Positions 47,162-63,274 of a stretch of DNA of 64,000 bases are shown in pieces. Under the pieces are notes generated by a model. That model was not told the DNA's origin, ran no database searches, and worked only from the letters and a program-made list of their open reading frames with translations. This stretch comes from Antrodiella citrinella (taxonomy: Eukaryota; Basidiomycota; Agaricomycetes; Polyporales; Steccherinaceae). The position numbers were made by a program, and so were the translations under genes. Positions within the stretch are counted from its first letter, which is position 1, and the number at the start of each line of letters is the position of its first letter. The stretch lies in contig SGPM01000055.1 in assembly GCA_004802725.1 (NCBI GenBank), positions 43,351 through 107,350 on the forward strand. The letters are read 5' to 3'.

Positions 47162-48548
47162 TTATTTCGCTTGGAAAGGAGCGTCGTAATCAGTCTCGGT
47201 GGCGACGGTGATCTTCACACCGGCATCGAGATGAGGGGGAGCACGAGGAGAGTCGAACGCGCCCTCCTTGTCACCACCGACACTGCTCTTGCCGTCGAAC
47301 TCGCCAACCCAGTCGCGCTCCTTGCCTTCGAGAGGAACGGCATAGGTACCCGCAGCGGGCTGGAGGGACAGAACTGGGTTGGTCGCCGCGTCACCGCGGC
47401 GGCTGGCAGAGATAACGTGAGTCGTTCCGCCAGACCGGGAGGGGTTGGACGCGGAGGTGACAGCGAAAGAACCGCCAGAAACGAGGGAACCGCGGACGGA
47501 GAGGATAATACGAAGCGTCATTGAAGTGGTGAGAACAGCGGCCATGCTGAGATAAGATGCGGGCATGTCGATACGAGATAGACGCGCATAATGACAGGAA
47601 AACTCACCTCGTAACGATGGTCTTGATGGGGTCTTCTGGTCCAGTGGGAGTGATGATGAACCAGAAGAGCATGCTGACCATATTTACAGCCCAGATAGAC
47701 TATGGAGCAAACGTGAGTGTGGGTCGATAGGATGCTAGACGGAAATATGTACCCCGTAAAGGTTCAAACCATCACGAAGCATGAGCTTCCAGTACGAGAT
47801 GGGCTTCAATTGCAGGGACTTGATAGAGCGGTTGATGGCCAGAGCGAGGGAGGCAGTGTACAAGAGAGTGGCCGACAGCCAGTAGATACCAACCCAATTG
47901 TGCTTAGGACTTGCGATGCAGCCTTGACCGTCCTTGAGTGGAGTAGCTGCAGACATTGTGAGGCGTTGAACAACCATGACAAAGCAGAGATACATACAGC
48001 GGTAGAAACCACAGCAAATGGCAGTGACGACGACTTGCAGGGCGAGCAGACCGCCCATTCCTGTAAGCACGGTTCTGCTCTTCTCGTAGATGGCGTGGAT
48101 ACGGATGACATGGACGGCAGAACACATGGCCAGGAGGATAGCGGTGCAGATGGGTTCGAAGAGGAAGAAGTGCTGACATGTCTATACGAATATCGTCAAC
48201 GGACAGTTCAGCGATCGGTGCAAGGAAAGAGACCGTACCGACTGAGACCACTTGGTGTCGAAGAAGGCGACCCCTAGAATCGGATATGATGAGACCCGGT
48301 AGAGCAGCGAGAGATACGAGCCACACACCGACGATGGTAAACTCAATGGGCATGTAGAATCTGAGAATATGGAAGAAGATCTTGAGTACTGGCCATTCCT
48401 TGGTCCTGAAGAGGCGCCATGCTCGAGGGGACAGCACCAGGGTGTCCCAGGCAGCGACGGTGAGTGTGCACACGAAAAAGTACTTTTGTGCAGATAGATG
48501 GGGCGGGAGGTTGAGAGAGTCGGGAAGGATCGAGGTTGGATCGGACAT
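47162..48548 (-). CDS. DUF6533-like seven-helix membrane protein
   Basis: A basidiomycete-expanded integral membrane family of unknown function. The start MSDPTSILPDSLNLPPHLS leads to the family signature KYFFVCTLTVAAWDTLVL and RAWRLFRTKEWPVLKIFF, then RFYMPIEFTIVGVWLVSLAA. Further helices are AILLAMCSAVHVIRIHAIY, VLTGMGGLLALQVVVTAICC, WVGIYWLSATLLYTASLALA, AVNMVSMLFWFI and MAAVLTTSMTLRIILSVRGS. The C-terminal 100 residues are hydrophilic, Ser/Gly-rich and probably cytosolic, ending YDAPFQAK with TAA at 47162-47164. Several short introns, one or more inside the third and sixth helices. No signalling role can be claimed from the sequence. Confidence 0.85.
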
Positions 48549-49363
48549 GGTGAAGGATGGTGGTCGGAAGGAAAGACGAAGAGGGAGGAGACGACGAGCG
48601 AAGCGGCTAAAAGCAAAGATGGACGAAGCTTTGATCAGAGCTGGCGATGCAACTGACACTCTCAGACTCGGATTCCCGTTTCCTATCTATCAGACCCTGC
48701 ACACTGAACGCGCATCCACATTCTTTTGATCACATTCCTTTGTATTTTCTGTGTATCTGTCTACTACAGTACAGCAAGACGAGGAGCTATCCTGTTACGC
48801 ACAGCCATAGCTGACAGAAGCGCCCATGAACACGCCCACGTTCGCATTTACATTCCCTCTTCGCACTCGGGAACGTTCTTACTCTTGCAATAAACTTGCA
48901 ATGAACTCCGTGGTCGCAAGGGATTCGACGCCACTCGATGGTTTTCTTCCATTACCCGATCGGAAATCATATTATGGTGCAGGCTCGTCGAGCGGGCTCG
49001 AGCGGGTTGCCCAAGGCGTATCAGAATCACTCACATTGAGCGTTATCAGCACCTGTGGCACGGGTCAGTGTATTTTACAGCCTGGCGGAGCTGGTTAGTT
49101 CGAAGGAGGATGGACGTCGATGGACACTCGCGTCCAACAATCGTCACAAGAATTTATGTAGAGCACCCTCTTGGTGGCAAGTATCTCACTCTTGGTCCTA
49201 TGACAGACACCACCGAATGTTTGATGAAAGCGTGAATCATTGCTACATAGAATTGCTAGTTTTGAGGTGAGCGGTGACATTGCAGTGAGTGAAAGGGAAG
49301 ACTCACGATACAAGTACGTGATCCATGACGCTTGCTCAGGATACATAGGTACAACATGCAAAA
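48549..49363. other. Intergenic region between DUF6533-like and eIF2-alpha genes
   Basis: Promoter of the DUF6533-like gene and 3' side of eIF2-alpha. No exon, RNA gene or strong repeat was recognised. Confidence 0.55.
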
Positions 49364-50706
49364 TCATGGGAGAGCCTCCTCCTCGTCCTCGTCTCCAGAA
49401 ACCTCCGCATTCTCCTGGCCAGCCTTGGCCATGAGCTGCGCAAGATCGTGCTCTTCCGTCTCGGAAACAGCTTTCGGCTGTAGATATAATTCAGCAACGG
49501 ATGAAATTGGATATACAAGACACGGCTTACCCTCATTTTGACTACAAGAGAGCCACCAAGTTCCTCGATGGTGCTTTGGATGGTCTCAATAGCACGCTCC
49601 AGACGGTCGACAGCAGCAAACTACAGAAAGAGACTTAGTCGCGGTATGAAGTCAGATATAAGCGAATTTACCTTGTCTGTTGCATTTGTGCTCAAGACGT
49701 ACAGAGGCGGGGCGACAAGCTTGGCCTTGATCGGTACTGCTTCGTTGCTCTGGTTCTCGCCTGCCCTCAGAGCCTTCTTGATAGCATCGATGCCAGCAGG
49801 GGTGTAGCAGGTAAGTTCGATATCTGCACGCAACTTGATGGGCTGAGGCGTCAACCTGCGAGCAATGGTGCTCATAAGAATGAGCAATGTGCTGGGAGGT
49901 GCAGGTGTTGGCAATGAGTTGAAGACAACTTCGTTTTCACTGCCGCCAAGAAGATGTCAGTGTACAGAGCAAAACATGGCGACGAGATCTACCGTACGCT
50001 AGAGCCAGCTTGAACGCATCGTAAGGATGACCATAGGTCTTTCCTAAAGGCCATGCAACCTTCTCATACAGTTGCTCCAATCGCTCCTCCTCGCTAGACG
50101 AGATGACCGCTCCTTCATCCAGGACTTCCTCATCGTTTGCAGCAGCATCCTTCTTTGCAGCACGGCGATTCCTCTTGGTTTCTTTCTCCTGCTCTTCCGC
50201 AGCGGCGTCCTTCGTGATCTCCTCGCCATCAGCACCGATGGAGGGCAATTTGGACGCGACATGTCTCATAATAGACGCTACGGTCTTCGACTTCATGTAG
50301 CGCTCCTCGCATTTTGTGATGTCTTCTGGTGAGACACGACGTTTTGAAAGATCGATGTACCCTACAAAGTACTCAGCAAAAGGAGTTGACGTGAAGAGCG
50401 GTGCAGACACACCTTTTTCCTTATCCACCCTGAGCACGACAACGACCTCATTTCTCCCCACACGAATAAGCTTCTGGATAGATCTGATACGTCTCCGAGA
50501 AAGCTCGGAGAGCAAGATCATTCCTTCAATGTTGTCGTACTCCAGCTGTGTAGAGGCACGGTATCAATTCGTGTGAGATCCTACTAACATGGACAGGGAT
50601 TGCACCAACGTACCAGCTTGACATATGCGCCCATTTCCGCGATCTGACGAACTTGGACCATGACAAGCTCGTCGACCTCTGGGTATCGCTGTTCGTAATA
50701 ACGCAT
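49364..50706 (-). CDS. SUI2: Translation initiation factor eIF2 subunit alpha
   Basis: Part of the eIF2 ternary complex; target of the stress kinase GCN2. Exon 1 encodes [20 protein letters not shown] (ATG at 50704-50706), then the S1 domain [20 protein letters not shown]. The regulatory phosphosite is intact: [19 protein letters not shown] contains the Ser equivalent to Ser51. [14 protein letters not shown] follows a stop-free intron near 50355-50410. A Lys/Glu-rich insert ([20 protein letters not shown]) between the S1 and helical domains is longer than in yeast. The alpha-beta domain gives [20 protein letters not shown] and [17 protein letters not shown]. The acidic C terminus [11 protein letters not shown] ends at 49364. 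It is head-to-head with PRP2. Confidence 0.97.
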
Positions 50707-50854
50707 CGTTCACCAATGCGTTTGGTCGTTTATATGTTGAGTGGGAAGGAGGCGGTTTTTTGTCGCAAGAGGGTTCGAGTCAAGAACCGACAAATTCAGA
50801 TTTGGGATCAGTGTTCAAGTAAGCGCTCGCACACTATCCTTCCGCAACGCGCTC
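50707..50854. promoter_or_regulatory. Bidirectional promoter between eIF2-alpha and PRP2
   Basis: Only 148 nt separate the two ATGs (50706 on minus, 50855 on plus), so both 5' UTRs and promoters must overlap here. No TATA box is evident. Confidence 0.6.
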
Positions 50855-54732
<3,878 letters not shown>

Positions 54733-55116
54733 TTCTTTTCGCTCATTATCGTGTTCTTTGTCCAATGTTTTGTGAATGTAATTTGCTGTGAAAACATAGT
54801 TGTAGGTAATGGAAGCATAAGTGGCTTGCGAGAGCCCGAGATCAATGCGAGACAGTTGAATTATATGCGTACAGTTTGATCATGAATATGTGGACTGTAC
54901 AATGATATAAGGAGATGTAAATGCATGCGCGAAGCAACGTCCGAGAAATGCAGGATGATGGCAGAACGAAGGTGTCCGACATGGGGCTAATGTAAAGTTG
55001 TGCCCCATAACATAGCGCGAGGATGCTTTGCCACCGCTTGGCCAAGGCTTACCTCCTCGGAGACCCAAGGCCAAATCAGCATGAGCCGTGGTAGGGGACG
55101 GTTCCGCTAACGACGG
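54733..55116. other. Convergent 3' region between PRP2 and MPS1
   Basis: AT-rich sequence around 54740-54920 with likely poly(A) signals for PRP2. No coding or repeat feature was recognised. Confidence 0.5.
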
Positions 55117-58100
55117 TCACGATTGAGGAGTGGCATGGACCCCTTGCAACTCCTTAACAAGACGCTGTAGTTTGTGTAAGGGTGAGATACAACTGTGAAC
55201 AGACGAATGTATTGACGCACCTCAGCTTCTTTCTCAAGCTCCTCCTTTTGCAGGTTCCGGCCTTGCAGACCTAAGTTGATGCCATACATCAACAGCTGTT
55301 GCATGAAATAGGGATTGATGACGGTTTCATCTGGCTTGAGAGCTGGAGGTGGTGGGGTAGATATAGGCTGAGCAGGAGCCTCTGACGATGAACCTTGTGT
55401 TGTGCCTTTAGCGGGATCCGCAGTAAGAAGTTTTATCGACGTACCACCGTTTGCCAACCAGTCTCTTGACAGCAACTCAGGGATAGTATCTCTCTCCTTA
55501 GGATTCCGCCTGAGACAGCTCATGATTGTCTCGATGACGTTTCGCGCTACGGGTACTCTTACATGGTCCAGCTTCTGCGGTGGAGAGGTAGACCCTGTAG
55601 CGCGTGGTACCACCGGTGTCGAGAATTGAGGGTAATCGATCTCATGCGCCTCATCTGTGATCGCCTTCAGCTTCTGGATCATCGCAAGGTATCCGAATGG
55701 GGGTTGGCCGTACACCATCTGGTATAAGATGCAGCCTAGTGACCATACATCACTGGCACGCCCAACTTTGTACCGGCGATTTTCCTCAGGGATGTTTCCG
55801 TCCGGTCCAATGGCTTCGGGACTCATATAATTCAGAGTGCCAATCTATCGCAGTATCAGCGGTGCTCATGAACAAATGCTCCGCCTTCCTTACCTGGCTC
55901 TCTCGGTGTATGTTGGTGGTGTCATTTGCGATTGCATTTGCTATTCCGAAGTCGATCAGCTTCACTTGACCACGAACCAAAACAAAGTTTGCTGGTTTGA
56001 GATCGGAATGAACGATCTTTTCTTCATGGATAACATGCACGGCTTGTATCATCTGATAGCAATGGGTCAGTTGAGCAAGAAAGAAAAGTCAGTGCTGCAA
56101 GACCGGACCTGCTTCCAATAATATGCCACCCAGACTATGTCCAGGGATTCCTTTTGCTGCTCGTGCAGCAACCGTGCAAGGTCTAGACAAGAGTGTCAGT
56201 GGAATAATAATCAAATGAAGAGATTGCGCTTACCGATCTCTCCGCACTCCATCACCAACAACAGGCTGCCTTTAGATCCAGAAGGTCCAGCCTTGACTTC
56301 GCTGTCTACGAGCCGAATAATCCTGCGATTGCCATCCAGTCGCTTGAGTAACGCAATTTCATTCATATATCCGTTCATAGTCTCAGCGTCCGTTTTGTCG
56401 AGGGCTACCTTCTTGATAGCGTACAACTCGTTGGACATATTGAGCACACGGTACACGCGTGACGAGCCGCCCTTGCCAATCATGTCGACGCGAAAATATG
56501 ATTTCTTGTTCACGAAAAGGGTACGGGCTCCCGGGATTGATTGCGCCGCTGAAGCTTTCTGAGAGACTGGTTGCGCTGCTTGTCTCTGGGCCAATGGCGG
56601 CGACGACATCGAAGGAGCACCTTGAAGAGGGGGAGGTGCCATGTGCACCTCTTCGGGCGTATGTTCTCGATCGCTCTCTGGAAGGTCTCCAGCGGCCCAC
56701 GTTCTACCCATCGCGTTATTTGAGAGCCCCGGAGGAGCAATCATTCCACTTGTTGTCGGAGGCTCTGGAGCGGTAGGACTGCGTCTATGGCGAGCGTTGG
56801 GCGCAGCGTTGACAGAGTAGCCAAGGTTTGAAGGCGAACGACGGGCAGGCATTGCTTCTACAATGGTCGGAGATGATGCCGTGACCATCGATGCTACCAT
56901 GGACTTCAGCGTATCTGAATCCCTGCGTTGATGATGTATCGCTGAATGCACCTGAACAGACAGGTGGGTAGGTGAAGGAGACTGTCGAGTGTAGACAGTT
57001 TCTGCAGGTTGGGGGTCGTTGAGCGCATGGGCACGACCTTTGGACATCACACGTATATCAGCATTGATACAAATAGAACTCATTGAGGAACACTCACGTT
57101 CAGCTTCGGCGACCTCTTCTGCTTCCCTACGAGCATAACCTGGGGGACGAATAAGATCGCGTACACGAAAGATGCAGAATGTGTATACCTTCTTCAAGGG
57201 CAATTTCTCGTTCCTGCCGAATCTTTTCCTCAATAGTTACTCTTCGAGCACCATGTATTGCGCTTGGAACAAGACGGGAGAAGTTTTGAAACTGAGGCGG
57301 TTGAGAGAGGCCGTCATGAGCCTCGCTCAGACTAGCAGACCTCCTTGGTCGGATACCTGCAGACGACACCAAGGAAGGATGCGGTTTTCCGGCTTCATCT
57401 GGCACTACAAGAATCAATATCAATGATGCATACATTGAATGTTGAACAACCAATCGTACCGTCTTCTGTCTCCGAAATGGGCTCGATCTTTTTCACCAGC
57501 CGACGAGTAGGGACGGGTAGAACATGTCGCCCTTGGACAGATAACGCTCTCTGAGGCACAGCATTGACTTCCGAGAGAGGTTGCAACGTAGTGGAGAGCG
57601 TGAAAGAGGATGGAACAGGTAAGACTTGGGCATTCTCCTTCCCGTGAAGTTGCATCTTCAGCTCACGTTGTTTCAGTTCTTCAACTTCAGCCCGAGCGCG
57701 TGCATTTGTCTCCTTGACATCCTCCAACCTAACCCGTCGTGCGCCACCAATCACTTTGCGACCAGTGCCAATGGCAGCTGAGAGCAAAGATACGCGCGTG
57801 GAGGCGGTCGCCGGCGTGGACGCGAGTGCAGAGGCCAATGGCCCAGATGCAACACGCTGAAGATGACGAGCTGATGCAGCGGGTTCGATCGTCGGTGCAC
57901 TTTCCGAACGCGACAGCGATGAACGACGGGAAGTAGAAGGCAAAGGATAATCCAAGTGTGGAGAGTCAGATGTGAGAGGTGAGGGCTGTTCAGACGACGG
58001 TGGACTCGACTTGGCGGAGTAGCTCGACAGGCGAACCCATTCTCCGGCAGCATTGCGTTCGTATGGGAACGGGAGCTCAAGACTGCTGTCGTCGGAGAGA

Positions 58101-58225
58101 GCTGGGGACGGGTTGCTGAGCCTGTCTACTGCTGTGACAGTGGGTGTGAGAGGCGGCGGGGTAATTGGAGGCGAGACGGGGGGTAATGGTGGTACATGTG
58201 AGTACGTTGAGGAGACAGATATCAT
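55117..58225 (-). CDS. MPS1: Spindle assembly checkpoint kinase MPS1/TTK
   Basis: A dual-specificity kinase that acts at kinetochores and spindle pole bodies. The long N-terminal part (start [20 protein letters not shown]) is Ser/Pro-rich with a coiled coil ([19 protein letters not shown]), a typical disordered localisation region. The kinase domain begins [18 protein letters not shown] (Gly loop), then [10 protein letters not shown] (VAIK Lys), the catalytic loop [11 protein letters not shown] (HSD in place of HRD, as in human TTK), [11 protein letters not shown] and the activation segment [40 protein letters not shown] and the helical tail follow. The end is [18 protein letters not shown] 55117-55119. 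About six introns. The motifs HSDLKPANF and [11 protein letters not shown] make the identity firm. Confidence 0.95.
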
Positions 58226-58356
58226 AGCGACGAAAGCGACGACGAGACGGAAAGAACGAAAGCGACAACGACCTGAAAAGCGAAAGAGTTCAACAACGAA
58301 ATGACAAGGAAAGATTCATGTTGCTTTCTTTCAACTGCACGAGGCGGCGACGCGCT

Positions 58357-58373
58357 CACGTGTTAAACACGTG
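58357..58373. promoter_or_regulatory. CACGTG dyad upstream of MPS1
   Basis: Two E-box hexamers, CACGTG, at 58357-58362 and 58368-58373 make an inverted repeat around TTAAA. They lie 132-148 nt before the MPS1 ATG. A third CACGTG is at 58585-58590, just upstream of ACGCGT (58566-58571). bHLH and MBF-type factors bind such sites; use here is inferred. Confidence 0.5.
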
Positions 58374-59934
58374 TATTATCTTTCTCAGATTTCTGACCAT
58401 CGCCGAAGGCGCACACTGCTTCAGAGGAGAGGGATGTATCGTTGTTTTTGTAAACATGTACATTGCACTTTTCAGCTCTCCACAAAAACAATAAGAAACC
58501 GGTATGCACTGCTACCAAGTGGCAGCTAATTGACCGCTCAAAACCGAACATGCGCGCTACGCTCGACGCGTCGCGCGTCGCGCACACGTGATACCGCGTT
58601 GTTTGGTCTAGCGTGTCGCTCGGTCGAGACTCGAGATGCGAAAATGACCAAGGACCAGCGACTTCAACCCTCCTATTCCCACATATATAGCCATACCGTC
58701 GAATATTCGAAGTTGTTGGCAAGGTAGAACCTTCTCAAGGGCCTCCTCCAGGGCACGTCGATGGTGCCACACAAGAACAACGCCATTAGGCCGGTGGCAT
58801 CTGAGCGCGCTTGCAAAGACGCGTCCGCATAACACTCTCGAGCACCTTCCCATATCGCATGAGGATAAACATGCGATGGTTAATCTTGTTGCGCAAGACA
58901 TCTCCAGATGGCTGGGACAGTTTTCTGTGCGAATGCTACATGCAGTCAGCCAGGCACAGCTCAGCTGGTCAGTTCTGACTCGACTTCTGACCTCCGTGCT
59001 GTCTGCAGCATTAGGCTGACCCCTCATAGTCATGATGATCTGACTTACTAGCTTCTTGAATGGCGCTAGAATAAGGACATCAGTGTTATCGGTGCGTCAA
59101 TCAAACTCGAGGTCTCATCGGTCTGCATGGAAAGAATTGATGCAATCGCTCACTCTTCGCTCCAACACCTACTTACACTGACGCCTAGGGCTCTCAACCC
59201 GATTTGGAAACCCTTAGAAAGTTGGGTCGGTCGAATGACAACCCTTGCAAATCATCTCACTGGGACCCTCGATATATCACAAACTAGCCGCTGTCGTTTC
59301 TAGCGACACCGTATGTCGTTGTACAACTATTTGGGACGTCCAGCAGGTCAGGTCACTGGGTTCGAGTCCGTGTCCATGACTCAGAAATCGGTTTAGGCGT
59401 ATTTGTTTGGTTGGTGTTGATGTTATCTCGTAAGTTGATTTTTATCGTGAGGTCCGTCAATTATAACTTGACCATTACGATTCAAGGGATGCATAAATTT
59501 CACTACGCTGCCGGTGTCCCGTTCCATCGATTGAAATGTCATATAACGGAGACCTGGTCACCTCCATTTTTCGCCACAACTTCTCTGATGCAAATGACGA
59601 AACTATCTCCGACGGCAAGGATATGCGGAAACGTTGTTGTAATTCATTAAGCACGCGCGATTGTCATCGTATGGCAGAGGTGTTTTGTCCACCTGCACTT
59701 CCGTGAGTTACGGCGCTTCATTCGAGTGTCACTTGTCTGATCAAGCTTTAGATGGTAGAGACCCTTTCTTCGCTCGTCCAACCTGTATAGCTTTTCGCCG
59801 AACAATCTACACGTGCATGATGATGCATTTCGTGAGAGCCTGAGGTTCTGTGTTCTCGCCACTCGTATGGGTCAACTGAGTTGCGCCCTACTGGGCCCGT
59901 CCCGCAGAGACAGCTGGACGGATTTGGACAATTA

Positions 59935-60495
59935 GAACCCAAGGATATTCTGGCAGTGCTACATGGATGGACGACACGTCTGAGGCACTGCCTTCCCTCC
60001 AGCTCTGATCTTCCAGAAAATACAATACCTGATAGCCGCTGAGTTGGCCCAAGCTCTAGCAGTATAAAAGACCCTCGAACGGGTCTGTATAGTACCATCT
60101 CACTACCTCCAGACTTCCCAGTTCTCCTCGTTTTCTAGGACCCAGAGGCGACCTTCAACTTCGGAGCGGTCGATTTTCGATTCTGCGTGGCAACCGTCTC
60201 CTTGACCATGTCCTCGGTATTGTACGCCACACTTCACCCTTCTCTAATTCAATGGCAGGACGACGACCTTCAAGCCTCTTTATATCCGCGACTTCCTCCA
60301 CCACCGGTCTTCGATTCGGTCCTGTTTTTCTTTGTATGTCGGTCATCTCTACGTGTTCAAGTTGGTTGATATTTCGGCGCAACACACACACACATCATAG
60401 ACGACCTTTCGGCGGCCGACGTCTTGGTGCAGCTTCAGGCATGGATCGCCGGGCGAAATGGTGGGTGGGTGGGCAAGCGGGGCACAAGTGGCACG
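59935..60495 (+). repeat. Module copy A with TATA-like promoter
   Basis: Diverged copy of 63275-63938. Shared blocks in order are: TGGACAATTAGAACCCAA (59935-59952), GATAGCCGC (60031), GTATAAAAG (60062) and a 33-nt GC-rich block (60463-60495) that matches copy B at 30 of 33 positions. The TATA block is 31 nt after GATAGCCGC here and 30 nt in copy B. It may be the promoter and part of a transcribed unit of a paralogous gene pair. Confidence 0.6.
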
Positions 60496-60875
60496 AAGAT
60501 CGACCAGGACCTGAGTACGATGCGACTTCCTCCGACACCTCCGGCCTTCAAGTTGGTTTTGTGTTCGTTTGATTTTCGGTCATCAAGTCGGTCAGTTTTA
60601 CAGCGGACGACCTGCGCAGCTTCAGAGGCGGCTCGACGCGCGAAGAAGGCGGGTGGGCGGGCACGTAAGACGAGCGATTGGGTGGTCAAGAGCACGCCCA
60701 GGCGTTGCAACCTGTCAACATTGTGTGAATTGAAGACCGACCGTAGTAGTATGTATGGTGAGTCTTTCCCTCTCGTCTTCGCCTTCGCAACCATCATACT
60801 GACGCGTCGCCACAGTGCTTAGTATTGACCCGTATTATAGCCCTATGATTGGGTGTTGCCGATGCATGGCAGCAG

Positions 60876-60986
60876 AGCGCCTTCATACGAGACGGTACGC
60901 AATTTTTCTACCCTTGCTACGCGCGCGCTGTCGCTAACTTGTCGTTCATTATAGCCAAAGACATCTCGTACTCGTATGAAGGCGCT
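60876..60986. repeat. Perfect 16-nt inverted repeat, 79-nt loop
   Basis: AGCGCCTTCATACGAG at 60876-60891 is exactly mirrored at 60971-60986 on the other strand. It could be terminal repeats of a tiny element or a hairpin-forming transcript. No coding content. Confidence 0.7.
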
Positions 60987-63274
60987 CCCCGAGGGAGGGA
61001 TGGCTCGATCTTCGAGTTGTCCTGGCGCAGACCTTTACGTGGTCCTCGGGATAAGTACCTGTCCTTCAAGATTCGTTCCCTTTTTAGGACACGGGACGGG
61101 GAAACCAACATGCGCTTTTCCACTTTTTCTACTTTGTGTACTAGAGCAGGCCTGATGTACTAGTTGACGATGTATTCGGTCTCGAATGCAAACTTGAATG
61201 CACGTTGTCTCCCTCTGGCACAATCGCATACCAGGTTTGATCACAACTCGACGCTTGACATATGCGTCGGACATCATGGTGAGGCACATCACAATACAGT
61301 TGAGGGAGATGCGTACTAGCTTCTTGACGTCGTCAGCGATCCTCAGGCTGGTCGGACACAGATCGAGAACTTGAAGCAAGTTTCCTCTTGCCAGTGAACG
61401 GCTGTAGCATGGAGGTCGATGTCTTTTCATATTCACTTCCCCATTTGCTGTGATCTCATGACCTTTCACTCGGAGAACGGAGTATAGTTTCGGGCACTGC
61501 CTAGACACTTTGCGGGAGCAAGAAGAGGTCAGCGCGACGGTAGTCACATGTGGTTGATACAAGGCTGTTATGCGTAGTCGCGTACCACGCCGGTGGGGGA
61601 GCAGTCAAGCTCCTTAGCTTCGCCACCTATTGTTTGGTATATACAACTCAATGACCAATGCGTTCTTGATGGCTCGGACAACTGTCAGTATTGCAGTGCA
61701 GAACCTCCAAGAAGAGGTTGGATCATCGCGCTGACTGGTGTCTGGACCTAGTAGGACCCCTATGTTCTCAATCTATGCTGCATCAGATAGAAGTCAGAGG
61801 CACAGCAATCCATTCCAATGGAATATCTCGGCGAGTTCCTCAGATGTCAGTGATCTGAGCACAGGGGAGAAGGTTCGATGCGTCCTTGTCCACAGATTTC
61901 TCTGCGTCGATCAGCAGGAATAAAGTATAATGCACTGCATCTGTCCTCGGAATTTTTACAACGTGGATATCAGGATAAATGGTGTCGAACACGTTCCGGT
62001 GGACGTCGCGTTTTTCGTTGTGGCAGTGCCGATGGACACTAGTATGCAACTTGAACGGTCACAGTAAGTATTCTATCGATTAGATCAATTGTTTCTCAAA
62101 ATATTAATGCAGTTCCATATCACATACCGCTATTTTAGCGCAGGTCATCGCCGTGGCAACAATAGAGCATACCCACAGCCAATCTCTATGGCCTGAGCAC
62201 GCCGAACATAGTAGTTGCCACGACCGAAGCGCGGGAGCGTTGGCCCCCGATGCCTCAGAATGGCATATCCTGAAGAAATGCAGGATCTTTGCGTGGATCA
62301 GTACCCGCGTTGCTCACCGCAACGCCCATCTAGTAGAAAATCAGCGATTTTGAATATCCACGCAACTAGCTGAGATTGAACTTGGACAAACAACTATTAG
62401 ACGCCCGTGTTTGCATCCCGATTAAGGAATTACAAGCCGAATCGGGATAGCAACCGTTGTCATGGATCGGGTCCTCTACGCGACCATAGACAATGCAACC
62501 TCCACTAGAGCCCATGTTGGCTTGTCACCGAGTACAACAAATCCCTGTATCGCGTTTTATTGTCTTTGCATAGTCGACGGACAAAAGATCTTGCGTTGTC
62601 GACTGATCATACTTGGCGGAGCCGACGCGATCCGGCACGCGTACTAGTATCCATTCTTCACGGTCTTGTACTAGTATCGATAGGTATCGTAGCGCAATTG
62701 TGCGCACCATCATATTGCGTTCCTAATATCTGATACGAAGGTCGGCGGTCCTTGTGAGTCCTCCGTCGAAGTCGCGTCCTGATACTCGTCTATGTCAACT
62801 CAGCTCGAACCCTTCATTTTCCAGATCGTGACATAAAGTGACGAATTGTCCACTACATCGATTGCAATTCGTTCGCCTAGGGGTGGAATTGTAACCTTTA
62901 TTTCTGGATGATACCATCGAACGAAGTCATTCACGGAATCGCCTCTGATGGCGAAGAGTTGCGCTAAGACAGGGAGAGAGTTAGTTGCTACACTGATATC
63001 GGACTTGAAACCTCATTATCTGATTATAATTTGAAGACAGCCTGAGTGGCTCGCGCCTTCAATGCGACGCGTGCAAGAAACATCCTGTGAGTATTAGTTC
63101 TAAGTTGCATTGTGGTACTCTGACCACACTTTTCCATACTAGTCATTGAATCCTGTGTCCTGATCCAGTGTGTATAGCCCCCCGACGCACGACTTACACG
63201 TGTCTTTCATGGGGTTTGCCCAGATTGGACCTCCGTGGCCCCCTCACGAGAGAGGCACCACAACCGAACCGAAA

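Noticed and set aside
58608..59033. 141-codon open frame on minus upstream of MPS1
   Set aside because: Protein-like in part (HHRRALEEALEKVL) but no family, and the frame does not continue into plausible exons.
59359..59369. GGTTCGAGTCC resembles a tRNA B box/T-loop
   Set aside because: The T-stem does not pair, no A box (TGGCNNAGTGG) lies upstream, and no acceptor stem can be formed. Kept as chance or a very degenerate SINE trace.
60382..60393. Short CA microsatellite
   Set aside because: Only about six repeats; ordinary in fungal intergenic DNA.
61035..61562. 175-codon open frame on minus
   Set aside because: No family features; it overlaps no conserved block and lies in the repeat-rich, gene-poor end. 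Left unannotated, though a fast-evolving gene cannot be excluded.
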